64,000 nt of DNA from Adiantum capillus-veneris (Eukaryota; Streptophyta; Polypodiopsida; Polypodiales; Pteridaceae): the NCBI GenBank assembly GCA_014529385.2, contig CM043952.1, positions 67,159,870-67,223,869 on the forward strand, in the 5' to 3' direction. Below, one piece after another: positions 1-10,011 of this stretch. The position numbers and the translations under genes are program-made. The notes beneath the pieces are model-generated. The model searched no databases. It saw only the letters and a program-made list of their open reading frames with translations, and was not told where the DNA came from. Every line of letters starts with the position of its first letter. The first letter of the stretch is position 1.

Positions 1-534
1 TGGTACAGTAGGTGATGTTTTGGGCACCCAAATTTGAATCGGCTTGTCCTTAAGCTGTGCTTTTGGTACCCAAATTTTCCTGAATTCTTGCATTCTACTT
101 GTAGCATTTGTTTGTCTTTAGGATGGAGAAGATTGATTGCTCTGTGGTTTGCTCTACTAGTAACCTCCTTCCCATTCCTCTTTGCTTGGTGCAATTGGAA
201 CAATGAGCTGTCCGCCTTTAGGTGATAGCCTGAGTTGATTGGTATCCCAATCCAGAACTGCCTTGTACGTCCGCGTCCCTAAGATTCCAAGACTCATTGT
301 TTCATTCATGTGTTCATTTGGTAAGCATACAAATTGATGTGGGCATGAACATTCATGTACTATCACATTTAAGTTGACTACTTCCAATGTCGGTGTTGGG
401 TTCTTTTTGCATCCTTTAATAGTCTATATTCTCGTTGTCAAAGATTAACTTGTTGCTTTCTTGTACGTGGAATAGCTGACTACATTTACTCAAGCATCTG
501 TATCGACCAATGCATTTGTGCTATGGTTGTTCAA
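1..534 (-). pseudogene. Second, post-integrase retropepsin-like domain with W-V-P-K repeats (element A)
   Basis: Downstream of the integrase, the minus strand reads an aspartic-protease-like active site, Leu-Val-Asp-Thr-Asp-Ala at about 493-510, followed at once by a TGA stop. It continues into a segment with the Ile-Leu-Gly motif and a following Asp-Trp (minus strand about 157-387). Near the window edge it reads two repeats of the form Lys-Ile-Trp-Val-Pro-Lys. The same order, active site, LGxxx...DW, then W-[IV]-P-K repeats, is found after the integrase of element B. The canonical protease lies elsewhere (near 5170), so this is an additional domain. Activity is unlikely here, because the active site reads DTD rather than D-[ST]-G and is followed by a stop. 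Confidence 0.6.
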
Positions 535-1291
535 CTATACTTTGATGAAAAAGTCCATTCCATCTAGCCATTCATCATCCATTGACACTGCATCTTTCTG
601 TAATTCCATTAGTTGTTCATCTGGTTCCATAGTGTTGATGAAAATAGGTATTTTTTGATTTTTGAAAGAAACTTTTATTTTGAGTACTCGAAGCCGAGCT
701 TCTTCTTGGGCTTCATCAATAACTTGCTGTCGTTTTATCTTTCTTTGCTTTGTTGCATGCATCTTTTCTAGCAATTCATTAGTTAGCGGCAAACTGTACT
801 TCTTTAAACGGTATCCAATAATCCAATTAGCCATCGGTTCACCATCTAGGGTGGACAACTTAACTGCTCCACTTGGAGATGCATCTTCAATGAGAAACGG
901 TCCATTTCTCTTTTTCTTAAACTTGGGAATCTATTGCTTAAGGAAATATACTAAAAAATAAGTCCCCTTTTTTTAAGATTTTTGTAATTGGATGGGAATC
1001 AAAAAACTGTTTTTGTTTCCGCTTTTGTGCATAGATGTGAGTTGCAGAAGTTATCCTTTGCTCATCAAGCTTTTGTAAATCTTCAAGTCTCTCTGACAAT
1101 TCATGTCCAGTCCACTCAAGATCCTTAGCTACCCTTAGTGTCGGCAATAGAAATTCTCTTGACAGTATGGCATCAAGACCATAAACAAGGTTAAAGGGTG
1201 TAGCATTTAAAGCTATCTTGAATGAAACTCTATAAGCCCATAGAGCAGCATGGAGATTCATTTCCCAATATGTCCTTCTTGAACTAACCAC
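535..1291 (-). pseudogene. Integrase C-terminal region (element A)
   Basis: The minus strand encodes the end of the integrase core with the plant Ty3 phrase WAYR...TPFNLVYGLDA and PTLRVAK. A basic stretch with KRKQKQFFD follows, then, after frame breaks around 960-860, a GPFLIED-like and GYRLKKY tail. The stretch ARLxVLKIK after that leads into the second protease-like domain. The same phrases appear in the same order at 25816-26380 in element B. The frame is interrupted near 960 and 860, so no functional protein is expected. Confidence 0.75.
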
Positions 1292-1708
1292 TTAAGTCAA
1301 TACCGAGATGAGAATATTATTCGTATGTTCAGCTTGTCCATTTGGTTGTGGATGATAGGGAGCTGATTTGTTATGGATGACCATCAATTCATTAAGAAAA
1401 TACTCAATTACCTCATTGAGGAATTGAGTTTCCCTATCACTAACAATTTCTATTGGCAGTCCATTTCTTGTGAACACATTCTCATATAAGAATGCGGCTG
1501 TGGTTCTGGCATCATTCCTTTGAGTTGCTTTAGCCTCTGCCCACTTCGTCAACTAGTCCGTAGCTACAATGATATATTGAGCTTGGGTTCTATAAGCAGG
1601 TGGTTGTATTGGCCCAACAAAGTCTATACCCCATTTTGCAAAAGCTCTAGCCCTCATCATTGGCTTAAGGGCCTGCTATCTACACGGGTTGGCATTTTTG
1701 CTCATTGA
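1292..1708 (-). pseudogene. Integrase catalytic core (element A)
   Basis: The minus-strand frame shows the DDE core of a Ty3 integrase: KWGIDFVGPIQPP (first Asp), LTKWAEAKATQ, IEIVSDRETQFLNE (second Asp) and YHPQPNGQAEHTNN, where the Glu of QAEHTN is the expected third acidic residue. Stops break the frame near 1553 and 1290. Element B carries the same core at 25400-25800. In a working element this enzyme joins the cDNA ends to host DNA. Confidence 0.8.
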
Positions 1709-1976
1709 CATGCATCACACCTTTGAATATATTCCTTGGCATCCTCAAAAGGTTTTGGCCACCATATGCCTACAATTTTGATTGCTCTTGCGTGGTCTTA
1801 CTACAGAAGTGACCTCCAACTAATCCAGCATGTGCTTGTTCTATTATGGGAATATATTCGTCTTCATTTGCACAAAGACGTAGATGTTGATCTTTACCTC
1901 TCCAATACAATTTTTTTCCAATAAGAGCATAATCTCTTGCTTTTGTTTCAATTGCTCTTTGATGGCGTTTACTCAT
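1709..1976 (-). pseudogene. Second HHCC integrase zinc-finger module (element A)
   Basis: Minus-strand reading gives the pre-finger segment KLYWRGKDQHLRL, then AHAGLVGGHF (two His) and, after one frameshift near 1770, GIWWPKPFEDAKEYIQRCDACQ-like residues (two Cys). This is the classical HHCC N-terminal zinc finger of retroviral-type integrases and lies directly before the catalytic core. A separate, similar finger lies upstream at about 2060-2240, so the module is present twice. Confidence 0.75.
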
Positions 1977-2744
1977 ATCCTCAGGAAATGTTCAACTTGA
2001 TAAGTAAGTAACTAGATAGTTACTATACTTAGGAGCAAGTGATATTTGGAACAATGTCACATGAGATATGTGTGCTTTTTTTTTACATTGAGGACATTGT
2101 TTTACAAAAGAATGAACATCACTCCTTACAGTTGGCCAAAATACTCCAAGTCTCAAGATCCGTTGCATAGTTTGGTCTTCGGTGAAGTGAAGTCCTACTA
2201 TGGTAATATGTGCTTGACTTAGGTATTGGGTTTTCTCCTCTAGATTAATGTATAAAAGCAATATTCCACCTCGGTTTCTTTTGTATAGCCTTCCAACTAG
2301 TAATTGATACATAGCCGATTGCTCAATTAATCCAATTGTAATAGGAAGTGGTATTTGCGAATCCGGTTGAGCTATGGTCATCAAGGATACCATGTTTTCC
2401 GAACATCGAGGTATCATTTCCATGAAGAACAGATATGCATCTGGTAGATCATCGTCTACTCCCTTAGGTGGTTCTCTTGAAATAATCCTTGACAAATGAT
2501 CTGCTCTTTGATGAGTGATGACCTTTTTCACAACTACAGTGAAATCAAATTCCAAAATAATGATGAACCATCTCACTATTCGTCCTGTGTTGCATGGCTT
2601 GTTGACCAAGTATAATAAAGCTTGGTGGTCCACAAAGAAAACAAATTTTCTAGCTAATAGGTAATGTCTATACCTTTTCTTGGCATAGATCATCCCTAAT
2701 CTTTCCCTTTCGATGGTTGTATAGTTTTTCTCTGCCATATCCAA
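1977..2744 (-). pseudogene. RNase H end and first HHCC zinc-finger module (element A)
   Basis: The frame starts with the RNase H segment NYTTIERERLGMIYA, FFVDHQALLYLVNKP and RADHLSRI, typical of Ty3 RNase H. After a linker it reads VGRLYKRNRGG, then AHITIVGLHF (two His), LGVFWPTVRSDVHSFVK and QCPQCKK (two Cys). This second half has the architecture of an HHCC integrase zinc finger. It is followed by VTLFQISLAPKYSNYLVTYL before the other finger begins. Two such modules in one polyprotein are not the usual Ty3 layout. Confidence 0.75.
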
Positions 2745-3845
2745 CTATCTACTAGCATAAGAAATAGGAAAATCAATTTTTCCGTCTCCTGGTTGAGCTA
2801 GTATACACCCAATGGCAAAATTGGAAGCATCTACATGCATGTGGAATATCCTATTCCAATCTAGTGCTTTCAATATTGGAGCTGAAGTGAGAGATTGATT
2901 AAGCTTCATGAAGGATTCTTCACACTCATTAGTCCATTCAAAGAGTGTAATCAAGCTATACATGGGTTTTGCAATTATAGCGTACATGTAAATGAATCGT
3001 CTGTAATATCCACAATGTCTCATGAAGGCTTGAACCCCCTTGACTGTTGTCGGTCTAGGCAAATCAGCAATAACATGAATTTTATCCATATTAGTAGCTA
3101 TCCCATTTTTAGACACTATATGTCCAAGAATTTTTCCTTGTCTACCCATAAATGTGCACTTTTCAGGATTTAAGCACATCCTATAAAGTCTACATTTTTC
3201 AAATACCTTTTTGAGGCGTTCAAAATGATCAGCTCGGATTGATGAATGTACACGTAAATCATCCATATCTACCTCCAAGAAATTCTGAATGTACATGTAA
3301 ATCATCCATATATACCTCCAAGAAATTCTGAAGGTATTCTTTAAAAGCATGACTCATCAATCTTTGGAAGGTGGCAGGAGCATTAGCTAACCCAAAAGGC
3401 ATTACCCGATATGAAAAAATACCCCATTCAGTTGCAAAGGTAGTTTTATGATGATCTTTGGGGTCAACCAAAAGTTGATTGTATCTCAAAAAGCCATCTG
3501 AAAATCTGTAAGCTTCTTTTCCTGCAACTTGTTTTAAAACATGCTCAGTGATTGGAAGAGGAAAGTTGTCTCTAATGGTAGCTGCATTCACTTTCTTGAG
3601 ATTGACACACACCCTTAATTTTTCATTTTTTTGGGTACTACGATAATTGGAGACACTCAATCTGTGTGTTCAATTTCATAAATGAATTCGGCTTCCTTTA
3701 CCTTTTCTATCTCTTCTTTGATCTTTCGGACAAATGTCTCATTAGAAGTGTATGGCCTTTGTTTGCTTCGTTTCGTATCATCTCTCATAGGTATGTTGAC
3801 AGATTTCTGGATCAACACCCTTGAGATCCTTATAAGACCAAGCAA
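2745..3845 (-). pseudogene. Reverse transcriptase (element A)
   Basis: The minus strand encodes Ty3 RT: KQRPYT...IEKVKEAEFIYEIEHTD, LRVCVNLKKVNAATIRDNFPLP, YNQLLVDPKDHHKTTFATEWG, YRVMPFGLANAPATFQRLM, and the active-site box YMDDLHVHS. The thumb (KCRLYRMCLNPEKCTF, LGHIVSKNGI) and the connection to RNase H follow. A 43-bp direct tandem duplication at 3244-3329 duplicates the YMDD segment (second copy DMDDLRVHS) and shifts the frame. Confidence 0.85.
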
Positions 3846-4930
3846 AGATATCTCGGTATTATTTCAATAAGATGAACAAAAGCTTTTCTTCTTTGTCCGT
3901 CATGCCATTTGCAATGTAGACAGGTCTAGGCTCTTCTCATGGTTTGGCCAGATCTATCTTTTTTGAGTATTCACATCCTTTGTAGCACTCGCCCTGTTCT
4001 TGTAGTTCCCTGACAGGTTGTTCAACTATGATTTTTTGATCTTGGAGAGTATATTTTTTGTAATGGGAAGGACCACTCATTACATCTTTACCTTCCTCCT
4101 CAATAGTTTCCATTTCAATTGTATATATCTCCTTTAGAGCTTTTTTCAACTCTTGATGTTTCTTTCTCCGTTCAGCTCGTGTCATGGTTGAATCCTTGTC
4201 TTGGTATTTAGGTTTTGCTTGAGTTTTGTCTTTTGTTTTTCTCCATGTTTTTTATATTTCGTGATTTTCATTTAAAGGATACCTACCAATGATTTTGTCC
4301 TTGACACAACCATGTACGCACATAATTCTTCAGAAACTGTGTTCTACTAGAGACTGATGGCATAGATCTAGCTTTCAAGTTTTTGGTGTCTCTTTTTCTT
4401 CTATACCATTTTTGCCTTTTTGGTTTTTGGTTTGGAAAGTCAAGTTTTTTTTCCTCCCCTCCTTTCATGAGTATCTTAGCTCTCACATGTTCTTTTTCTG
4501 ACCCCGAATCATCTGAGGTAGTCGAATGTTCTTCTAACTCATCTGTTGCATCATAGTAGAGGTTTGAAAAGACTTATTGAGATTTCATCAAGTCCTTGGA
4601 TTCTTGAAGTTTGTCTTCAATGTGAAGGGTTGAGATTATTCGGATGGGAATTATGTCATAGTCGTCCTCATTGCAAAATTGAGTAGGCATAAACGTATTT
4701 ACACATACATCCATTGTTGCTAAAATTTGAGTCCACTCAAATGGCTCAAACAAATGCTCTGGAAAGGGTTCAAGTACATAGGCTTCCTCTGTGCAATCCC
4801 TTTCTAAGATACATTCTTCTCATTTTAAGCTTCTGTTTTCTGAGGCTTTTCACATCCAAATAGGTTTGTCTTTGTTCAACCAAGATGGAAGCTTAGTTTC
4901 AGCCGAAGAGACTGAGTCAAATTCTTGTAT
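3846..4930 (-). pseudogene. Protease-RT linker (element A)
   Basis: This long acidic then basic linker matches the stretch between protease and RT in element B (about 17061-17986). Shared wording includes EPFEWTQILATMDVC, TSDDSGSEKEHV, HQELKKALKEIYT, PSHYKKYTLQD and KKIDLAKP. It is broken by stops and frameshifts at several places (for example near 4190-4280 and 4560). No catalytic domain is visible. It probably spaces protease and RT in the polyprotein, and its role is unknown. Confidence 0.6.
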
Positions 4931-5320
4931 GGGTGTTTTCAATCGTGGATAAGTTGTACTTGTCGCATGAAAGGTCTTCTCAATATGATTTTGTAATTGA
5001 GTTTCTTTCCAAAGTCTACTATGACAAAAGTGTGTTGATATTCAATCCCACAGGAATTAGCTATCATTTTTTCAAGCAGTTCCAAGGGTCTTTCGATGTG
5101 TCCATCAATTTCATTCGAGTTTGGCTAATGGCTGGTTTCCCCCATGATTCCCATACTACTTTCGTGGCTATGGCTATGCCTGCCCCACTATCCAGTATTG
5201 CCATGGTTTCTAGATCATTATATCTCACTGGAAGGGCTGTGTTTCCTTCTTCCCCTTTGTATTATTCTCCAACTTTGTTCATTGGAACATATCGAATCTC
5301 TTTGTTATCCATTTCGTGTT
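4931..5320 (-). pseudogene. Canonical protease remnant (element A)
   Basis: Read with several frame changes, the minus strand shows IATKVVWESWGKPA-like wording next to an active-site-like Gly-Ala-Gly, matching the DNGAGVAIATK protease of element B at 16747. No clean frame survives. The position between gag zinc knuckles and RT is the normal place for a Ty3 protease. Confidence rests on the parallel with B. Confidence 0.45.
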
Positions 5321-6661
5321 TCAATTTTCCCAAAAACATTTGCGGACTAGCCCTGTTATCCCCACCTTCTCTAGAGTTTTCTGTAGATCATTCCATAAAT
5401 ATGGTCTGATTTTTAATAGTTCTCCTAAAGTAAGAGTGCATTGAATGGGTGTAGACATGATTGAATGGATGTTGTCTACCTCTAGGATTTGTTCCACTCT
5501 CTTTATCTGAGTGGTTTTACACACTATGGATTCATCTTTGTTATCTCCTAAGTAAGAGGGTAATATTTTCAAAGTCAATGGTTTAGGCATTCCTGAAGCT
5601 TCAGAACCACAATCCCCATACAAAGATTGTACATCCATGTCCATATCAGGAGGTAGATTGTCTAACCAAACTTCCTCTATAGGAGCTGACTTTAGAGTTA
5701 GGCTCCGATCATTAATCTCTCTAACTTTTTTCCATAATTTTCCTGGCCAATCTTCTTCTACAAATGGAATTCTGTCTAAGACATCTTCCCTATCAGGCAC
5801 TATGAGTTCTAGCTCTTTTGTTTCCAGGTGAGGTTCTACCACCACTTTGGATTTTTCTTTACTGGTTCCTACCACAAGATCTGCAGGTTTTTCCATACTC
5901 TCGAGCTTGGAATTTTGTTTTTCCAGCATCTTTTGAGTAATTCTTACCAAATTTTGATAAGCTTCAAGCTTAGCTACTTCCATGCCTAGAGAAGGATATT
6001 TTTTCCATTTGTTTCTCATGTTTTGGCCTGCTTTATGTCCCACTTGGTAAGCTTCCAAGGCTACATTAATTGGCTCAAAAATTTTGTCTACCAAAATTGA
6101 TCCTCCAGTTTTCACGGTGGTTTGCTTGATTTCGATTCCAGATTCTTTCACTTTTTTTTGGAATAATTTTTTTGCTTTCTCCTTGATTGCAGCCCGTTGT
6201 TTTTGTTTTCTCATCTCATACCTTTTGTTTTTGCTTCTCTTGGTCTTTTGAGAGGAAATTTTTGTATTCTCCGAATCATCAGAGAAGTTAAGTTTCTTTT
6301 TCTTAGCTTGGGCATTGGTGATTACCTTGATTGGAACAATAGGTTCACTCTCAGATGAGCTACTGGGTATCACTTGGACTACGTTCACTACTATTTTACC
6401 CTTGTTTAAAGGATTTTTTGGACAATCTTCAAGGAAGTGTCCTCCCTTTTTGCAACATTGTATGCAATAAGCTTCAAGTGGCTTAAGGTTCTTGTCAAGC
6501 TCTGGGCATTCATTTTTCCAATGATCATCTGCACCACAATTATGATAGTTTTCAGTTCTTGGCTTAATCATGGGTCTTGCCATTGGAGGTCTAACACCTT
6601 GATTAGCTACATAGTACATTGGTGCAAGCTCTGGTGTAGTATAAGTCACAGGTTCTTCCAT
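5321..6661 (-). pseudogene. Gag C-terminal zinc knuckles and linker (element A)
   Basis: A 446-codon frame begins with two knuckle-like motifs, NCGADDHWKNEC and YCIQCCKKGGHFLEDC, near residues 40-80. The first has lost its leading Cys (HNC), and the second has five residues between Cys and His. A long Lys-rich linker follows (KKKLNFSDDSE, KTKRSKNKRYEMRKQKQR). The frame ends with the conserved pre-protease phrase IRPYLWNDLQKTLEKVGI, which corresponds to LRPHMWTTVGKCLEKFGV in element B. Confidence 0.75.
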
Positions 6662-8045
6662 TCATGGTGGATGTGAATTATACTGATCTCCTTCTCCCAT
6701 TACTGTGGATGGACTAAGCTCAGCATAGGGTGTAATAGGCACTAATTCTTGTTCATCTATGACTCCCTCTAAAAGCATGTTCTTTACAGGTACTGCATTA
6801 TGTTCAGGATATGGAGGTTGTTGACCCAACACAGGCTGAGGTCTTTCCATACCCATCGGTGGTCTTTGAGCTAGGGCCATATTAGGCTGATATCTGTACA
6901 TGGGTTGTCCCTGTGGCCTCATAGGCACGTATTGAACATTCCCATCATACTTTGGTCGGTAATAGCACCCATTGATCTCATTGTTGGTCCATTTACCCTC
7001 GATTGCACACCATTTCTGCAGCCTAATTGGTTGTCCCTGGTGAGGTATCCCCTGCCCTGGCCCCCTCATAGGTTGCTTTTTTCATGTTATTTATCATTTC
7101 ATTCATCCTTTTGAGCATGTCTTCTATGGCTATGAGCGGTGCTGCAGTGGCACTTCCCACTTGTGCTGGTTTGGTGGATGTTGTTTTCTTGCTTTGGTTA
7201 TCCTTAGAGACATCTTCTTCATTGATAATATCACAATTGTCTCCTAAGTCAATAGCATCTGACACACACTCTTCTAGGGTCATATGCTTCTTGCTATACA
7301 ATATGACATGAAGTTCCTTTTTTAGCAGTCCCTCTAGAAATAATGATACTAGTCTTTCTTCTATAGGTATATCTAGTTCTAGGCATCTGGCAATGTATTG
7401 TTTCATTCTAGTTGCACAATCCCTAACCAACTCACCTTGTTTCTGTTTGAAGCTATAGATTTGAGCTACCATATTATGTTCGATCCCCGTTTGGCTACCG
7501 CAAATCCTTGAGCTAATGTATTTAAGTCCATGATTGACTCTGGTGAAATGTTTTGGAACCATGTCAGTGCTTTTCCTTCTAATGTCATTTCAAATTCCTC
7601 AAATTGAGTATGGAAATTAAATATGCGTTTTAACTCTTAGCACTTGTTTAAAGCTTGTGAAGTGGTCATATGGATCCCCAGATCCACTATATTTTTTGAC
7701 CCATTTTTGAAAATCAAGTGGTTTGACACGTCTATTTGGTTCAACTCCCGGTCTCTTGGCAGTTGGTCCTGTTCCGAGTCCTTCAAACCAGTATGTTGGA
7801 TATAGTGACTCATGTAGCCCTGGACAGGCTTTAGTGTCACTCAATTTTCTTCGTGATGAGGTGGTCTCTGGTTTTTTAACATTACTCTCAAAAGATCTCT
7901 CGTGGATTTCATCTCTTGGAATAGTCTTTTGTCCTTGGTCCAATATCCAGTCCCTTATGGAGTACCCTTGGTATTTGGTTTTTTCCACCTCCTCAGGAGT
8001 CATCATAACAAAGTTATTGTTATAACAACCCCTAAACATGTAATC
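6662..8045 (-). pseudogene. Gag capsid and Pro/Gln-rich region (element A)
   Basis: The minus strand encodes the gag capsid: LDFQKWVKKYSGSGDPYDHF, VAQIYSFKQKQGELVRDC, RLVSLFLEGLLKKELH and MTLEECVSDAIDLGDNC. A Pro/Gln-rich segment follows, with a KWCAIEGKWTNNEINGCYY motif that may bind zinc. Frame breaks lie near 7620-7560 and 7060. The N-terminal part ends abruptly at about 8045, where homology to B's LTR in the opposite orientation begins, so the start of gag and the leader are missing. Confidence 0.75.
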
Positions 8046-8605
8046 CAACGCGTTAGCTACGGCGAGAGCTACGCATTGAAGCCAAGCACGCGCAGTTCTG
8101 AATTCCTTTCACGAAGAGATCTTTCTCGAGCTTCAAGTTGAGTTTTCTTCCTATCCATGTGTCTATTTCATTATTATATATCCACGCATTCACGACAAAC
8201 AAGCTACACCTTAGGCCTAATCACGTTCAAAATTGGTGACCTGGATTTTACTGTCAGAGATCGTACGCGATTGTGATTGCGTGTGTGTGTAGATACTATA
8301 TTGGGGTAGAGACTTTAGGGTAGTGTCCTCTAGGTGTATTGAGACTAGCCCTCAAGTTTTGTAGCAATTGGACATTTTTTAGTTATGTTTCAAGAGGTAG
8401 ATGTGTCGTAGATATGGTAGACATCATGTATATAATGGGTTATGATAGATTTCTTTGGAGTGATTGTCTTAGAAGGTTGAGTAGGTATTGATAACCAATT
8501 GCTTGCTTGCATGCGCGTCCGGGTCATTGCTTCATCCTTGGCTGACATTATGTTGGTCTAGTTCTTGTTGTGCTAACGTCTAAGACGATGGATACCATCC
8601 CAACA
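8046..8605 (+). repeat. Truncated LTR of the A/B family, plus orientation
   Basis: This stretch aligns, with many substitutions, to 10366-10942, the right part of element B's 5' LTR. Shared landmarks are CGAGAGCTACGCA against TGAGAGCTACACA, ATCCACGC[AG]TTCAC, TCGTACG[CT]GATT, GCTGACATTATG-like and GTTGTGCTAACGTC, and the terminal CCAACA at 8605. It is not followed by a primer-binding site, so it is a 3' or solo LTR remnant. Its orientation opposes the adjoining element A coding region, which suggests an inversion or a deletion junction. Confidence 0.7.
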
Positions 8606-9254
8606 ACCAATTCCACCCATGCTCGACACATATCATGGAATGTATCGAGGGATTCAAATGAGGATCCCAAGGGAGTAAAACTAGTGACTGATTGAGAAAC
8701 AATGGGATTTTGGTGAAGACTCTACCACAGTCGCCTTGTCATTGAATTGCATAGAGAAGAAGCCTTTTGCTAGGTATTGAGCATTAGAAACACATCCACC
8801 CAGATTCAGGATGTTGGGACTATGGAGCCAATTGACAAGTTCAGCTTTGGTAGGCACCTTGCCCAAGAATCCAAAGAACAACGTGGAGCTCGACAAGTTT
8901 TTTCTTGATCAAAGAAGGACGGACCACAACAGTAAGTGTGTCCTCCACTTCCACACTTTGCCAAATTGTTTTTTAAAATCTTAAAAGGCCTTGTCTCCCT
9001 TGACGGCAACGTGAGGTTCAGAGGGTGCCTTAGCTTCTTCCACTTTTCTTTTGTTCAAGGATAGTGTGCTCAAAATTTTGGCCAATTCTTTCTCAATCCG
9101 AGCCTTGCATGCTATCAATTCCTCTTTGTTCAGCCGCGAGATGCCACTTTAGTTACCCCCATTGTGCTGGGAACTCATTACTTTGTGGCATCCATCTCCC
9201 TTACTGGGAGAGGTGTTCTGCACCTCCCTTTGGGTCCCCACCACCTCCTCCATA
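8606..9254 (-). pseudogene. DUF4283-like fragment, decayed
   Basis: The minus strand reads, with stops and frame changes, MEEVVGTQREVQ..., LNKEELIACKARIEKELAK, then STLFFGFLGKVPTKAELVNW, AKGFFSMQFND and LLPWDPHLNP. The pattern GxFxGKxPT...WL, GFFxxxF and PWxPxxNP resembles plant DUF4283 proteins, which are often linked to LINE-type or gag-like retrogenes. The match is by eye and weak. It ends exactly at the LTR end at 8605. An alternative is an unrelated diverged repeat. Confidence 0.35.
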
Positions 9255-10011
9255 GCCTTGCCTCAAAAGAAGGAGCCGGTGTGACCTAGTCTTTAGCCAA
9301 CGCACCACAAAAGTTTAAATAATCTTACAGAGCGTGACCACACCCCCAAGACGGATCACCCTTTTGAAAGGTCTCTTCTATCTGATCACTCAATGAAATG
9401 GAAATGGCCTATGAACTTTGAGAAAAGCAAAATAAGGAGAATTCAAGAGAGCATTTTTGTGCGACTACTTTGAGAACATAGAGTATGAACTTAATTAATG
9501 GTAGCAACATAATCATAGTACTTAATTAACTTGGCATGAACAATACTTTTTCAAGAGAGAGAGAGAGTTTAGAGAACTTGAAAACAGTTGAGAACCACAT
9601 TTATGTGGAGCCACATTCCCCCCTCCAATAGGATTTTGTATTATAGGTTCTCCCATCAAGAGAGACTTGGTACAATACAATCTTTGTGTTCCTTGTGACC
9701 TAGGTGATGCAATGAAGATGGAAAGCATCATGCATCACGAGCATAACATAGACTTTGTAAAAAGCATTAACTATCCCCAGCCTTAGTCCCAAGGCCTCAA
9801 ACACCTTCAAATGTGGAGAGAGCTAGCGGGGAATGAGGGTAGGGAAGAGGAAGAAGAAACATTCATAGGAAAAAGAAATAGTTCCTCACTTATCATCACT
9901 CTTCTTGCTAGGATATATAGTAGGATAGTAATGAAGATGGAGAAGATGGCAAGCTTAGGCATTGAAGCATGGCTCTTGGTTGGATTTGCATTCCATAGCC
10001 AAGAGTGCTGG
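9255..10011 (-). repeat. Chromovirus (element E family) LTR fragment, inverted
   Basis: Reverse-complemented, about 9420-10011 follows the E-type LTR (35640-36120). Shared stretches include AATCCAACCAAGAGCCA, CCCCGCTAGCTCTC, TGAAGGTGT[GT]TGAGG, CTTGATGGG[AG], ACCTATAATACAAA and AAAAAGTATTGTTCATGCC-like. It is heavily diverged. It stops at 10011, exactly where element B's LTR starts, so B probably inserted here or the junction is a deletion. The other half is not recognisable beyond B. I see nothing else in 9255-9420. Confidence 0.65.

Larger units (their letters stand above)
1..8045 (-). mobile_element. Ty3/gypsy element A, internal region, decayed
   Basis: A minus-strand Ty3 element reads from right to left in the order gag, protease, reverse transcriptase (RT), RNase H, integrase, and an extra post-integrase domain. 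Every module matches element B (10012-27380) in order and wording, so the two belong to one family. The frame is broken many times, so it is a relic. Homology to gag stops near 8045, where an LTR fragment in the opposite orientation begins. The left end runs off the window before any LTR. Order IN after RT/RNase H places it in Ty3/gypsy; the integrase wording resembles the plant Athila/Tat side, which is an inference. Confidence 0.88.

Noticed and set aside
4933-5409. 158-residue plus-strand open frame
   Set aside because: It lies opposite the decayed protease region of element A and shows no recognisable family. Its openness is explained by the complementary strand's composition.
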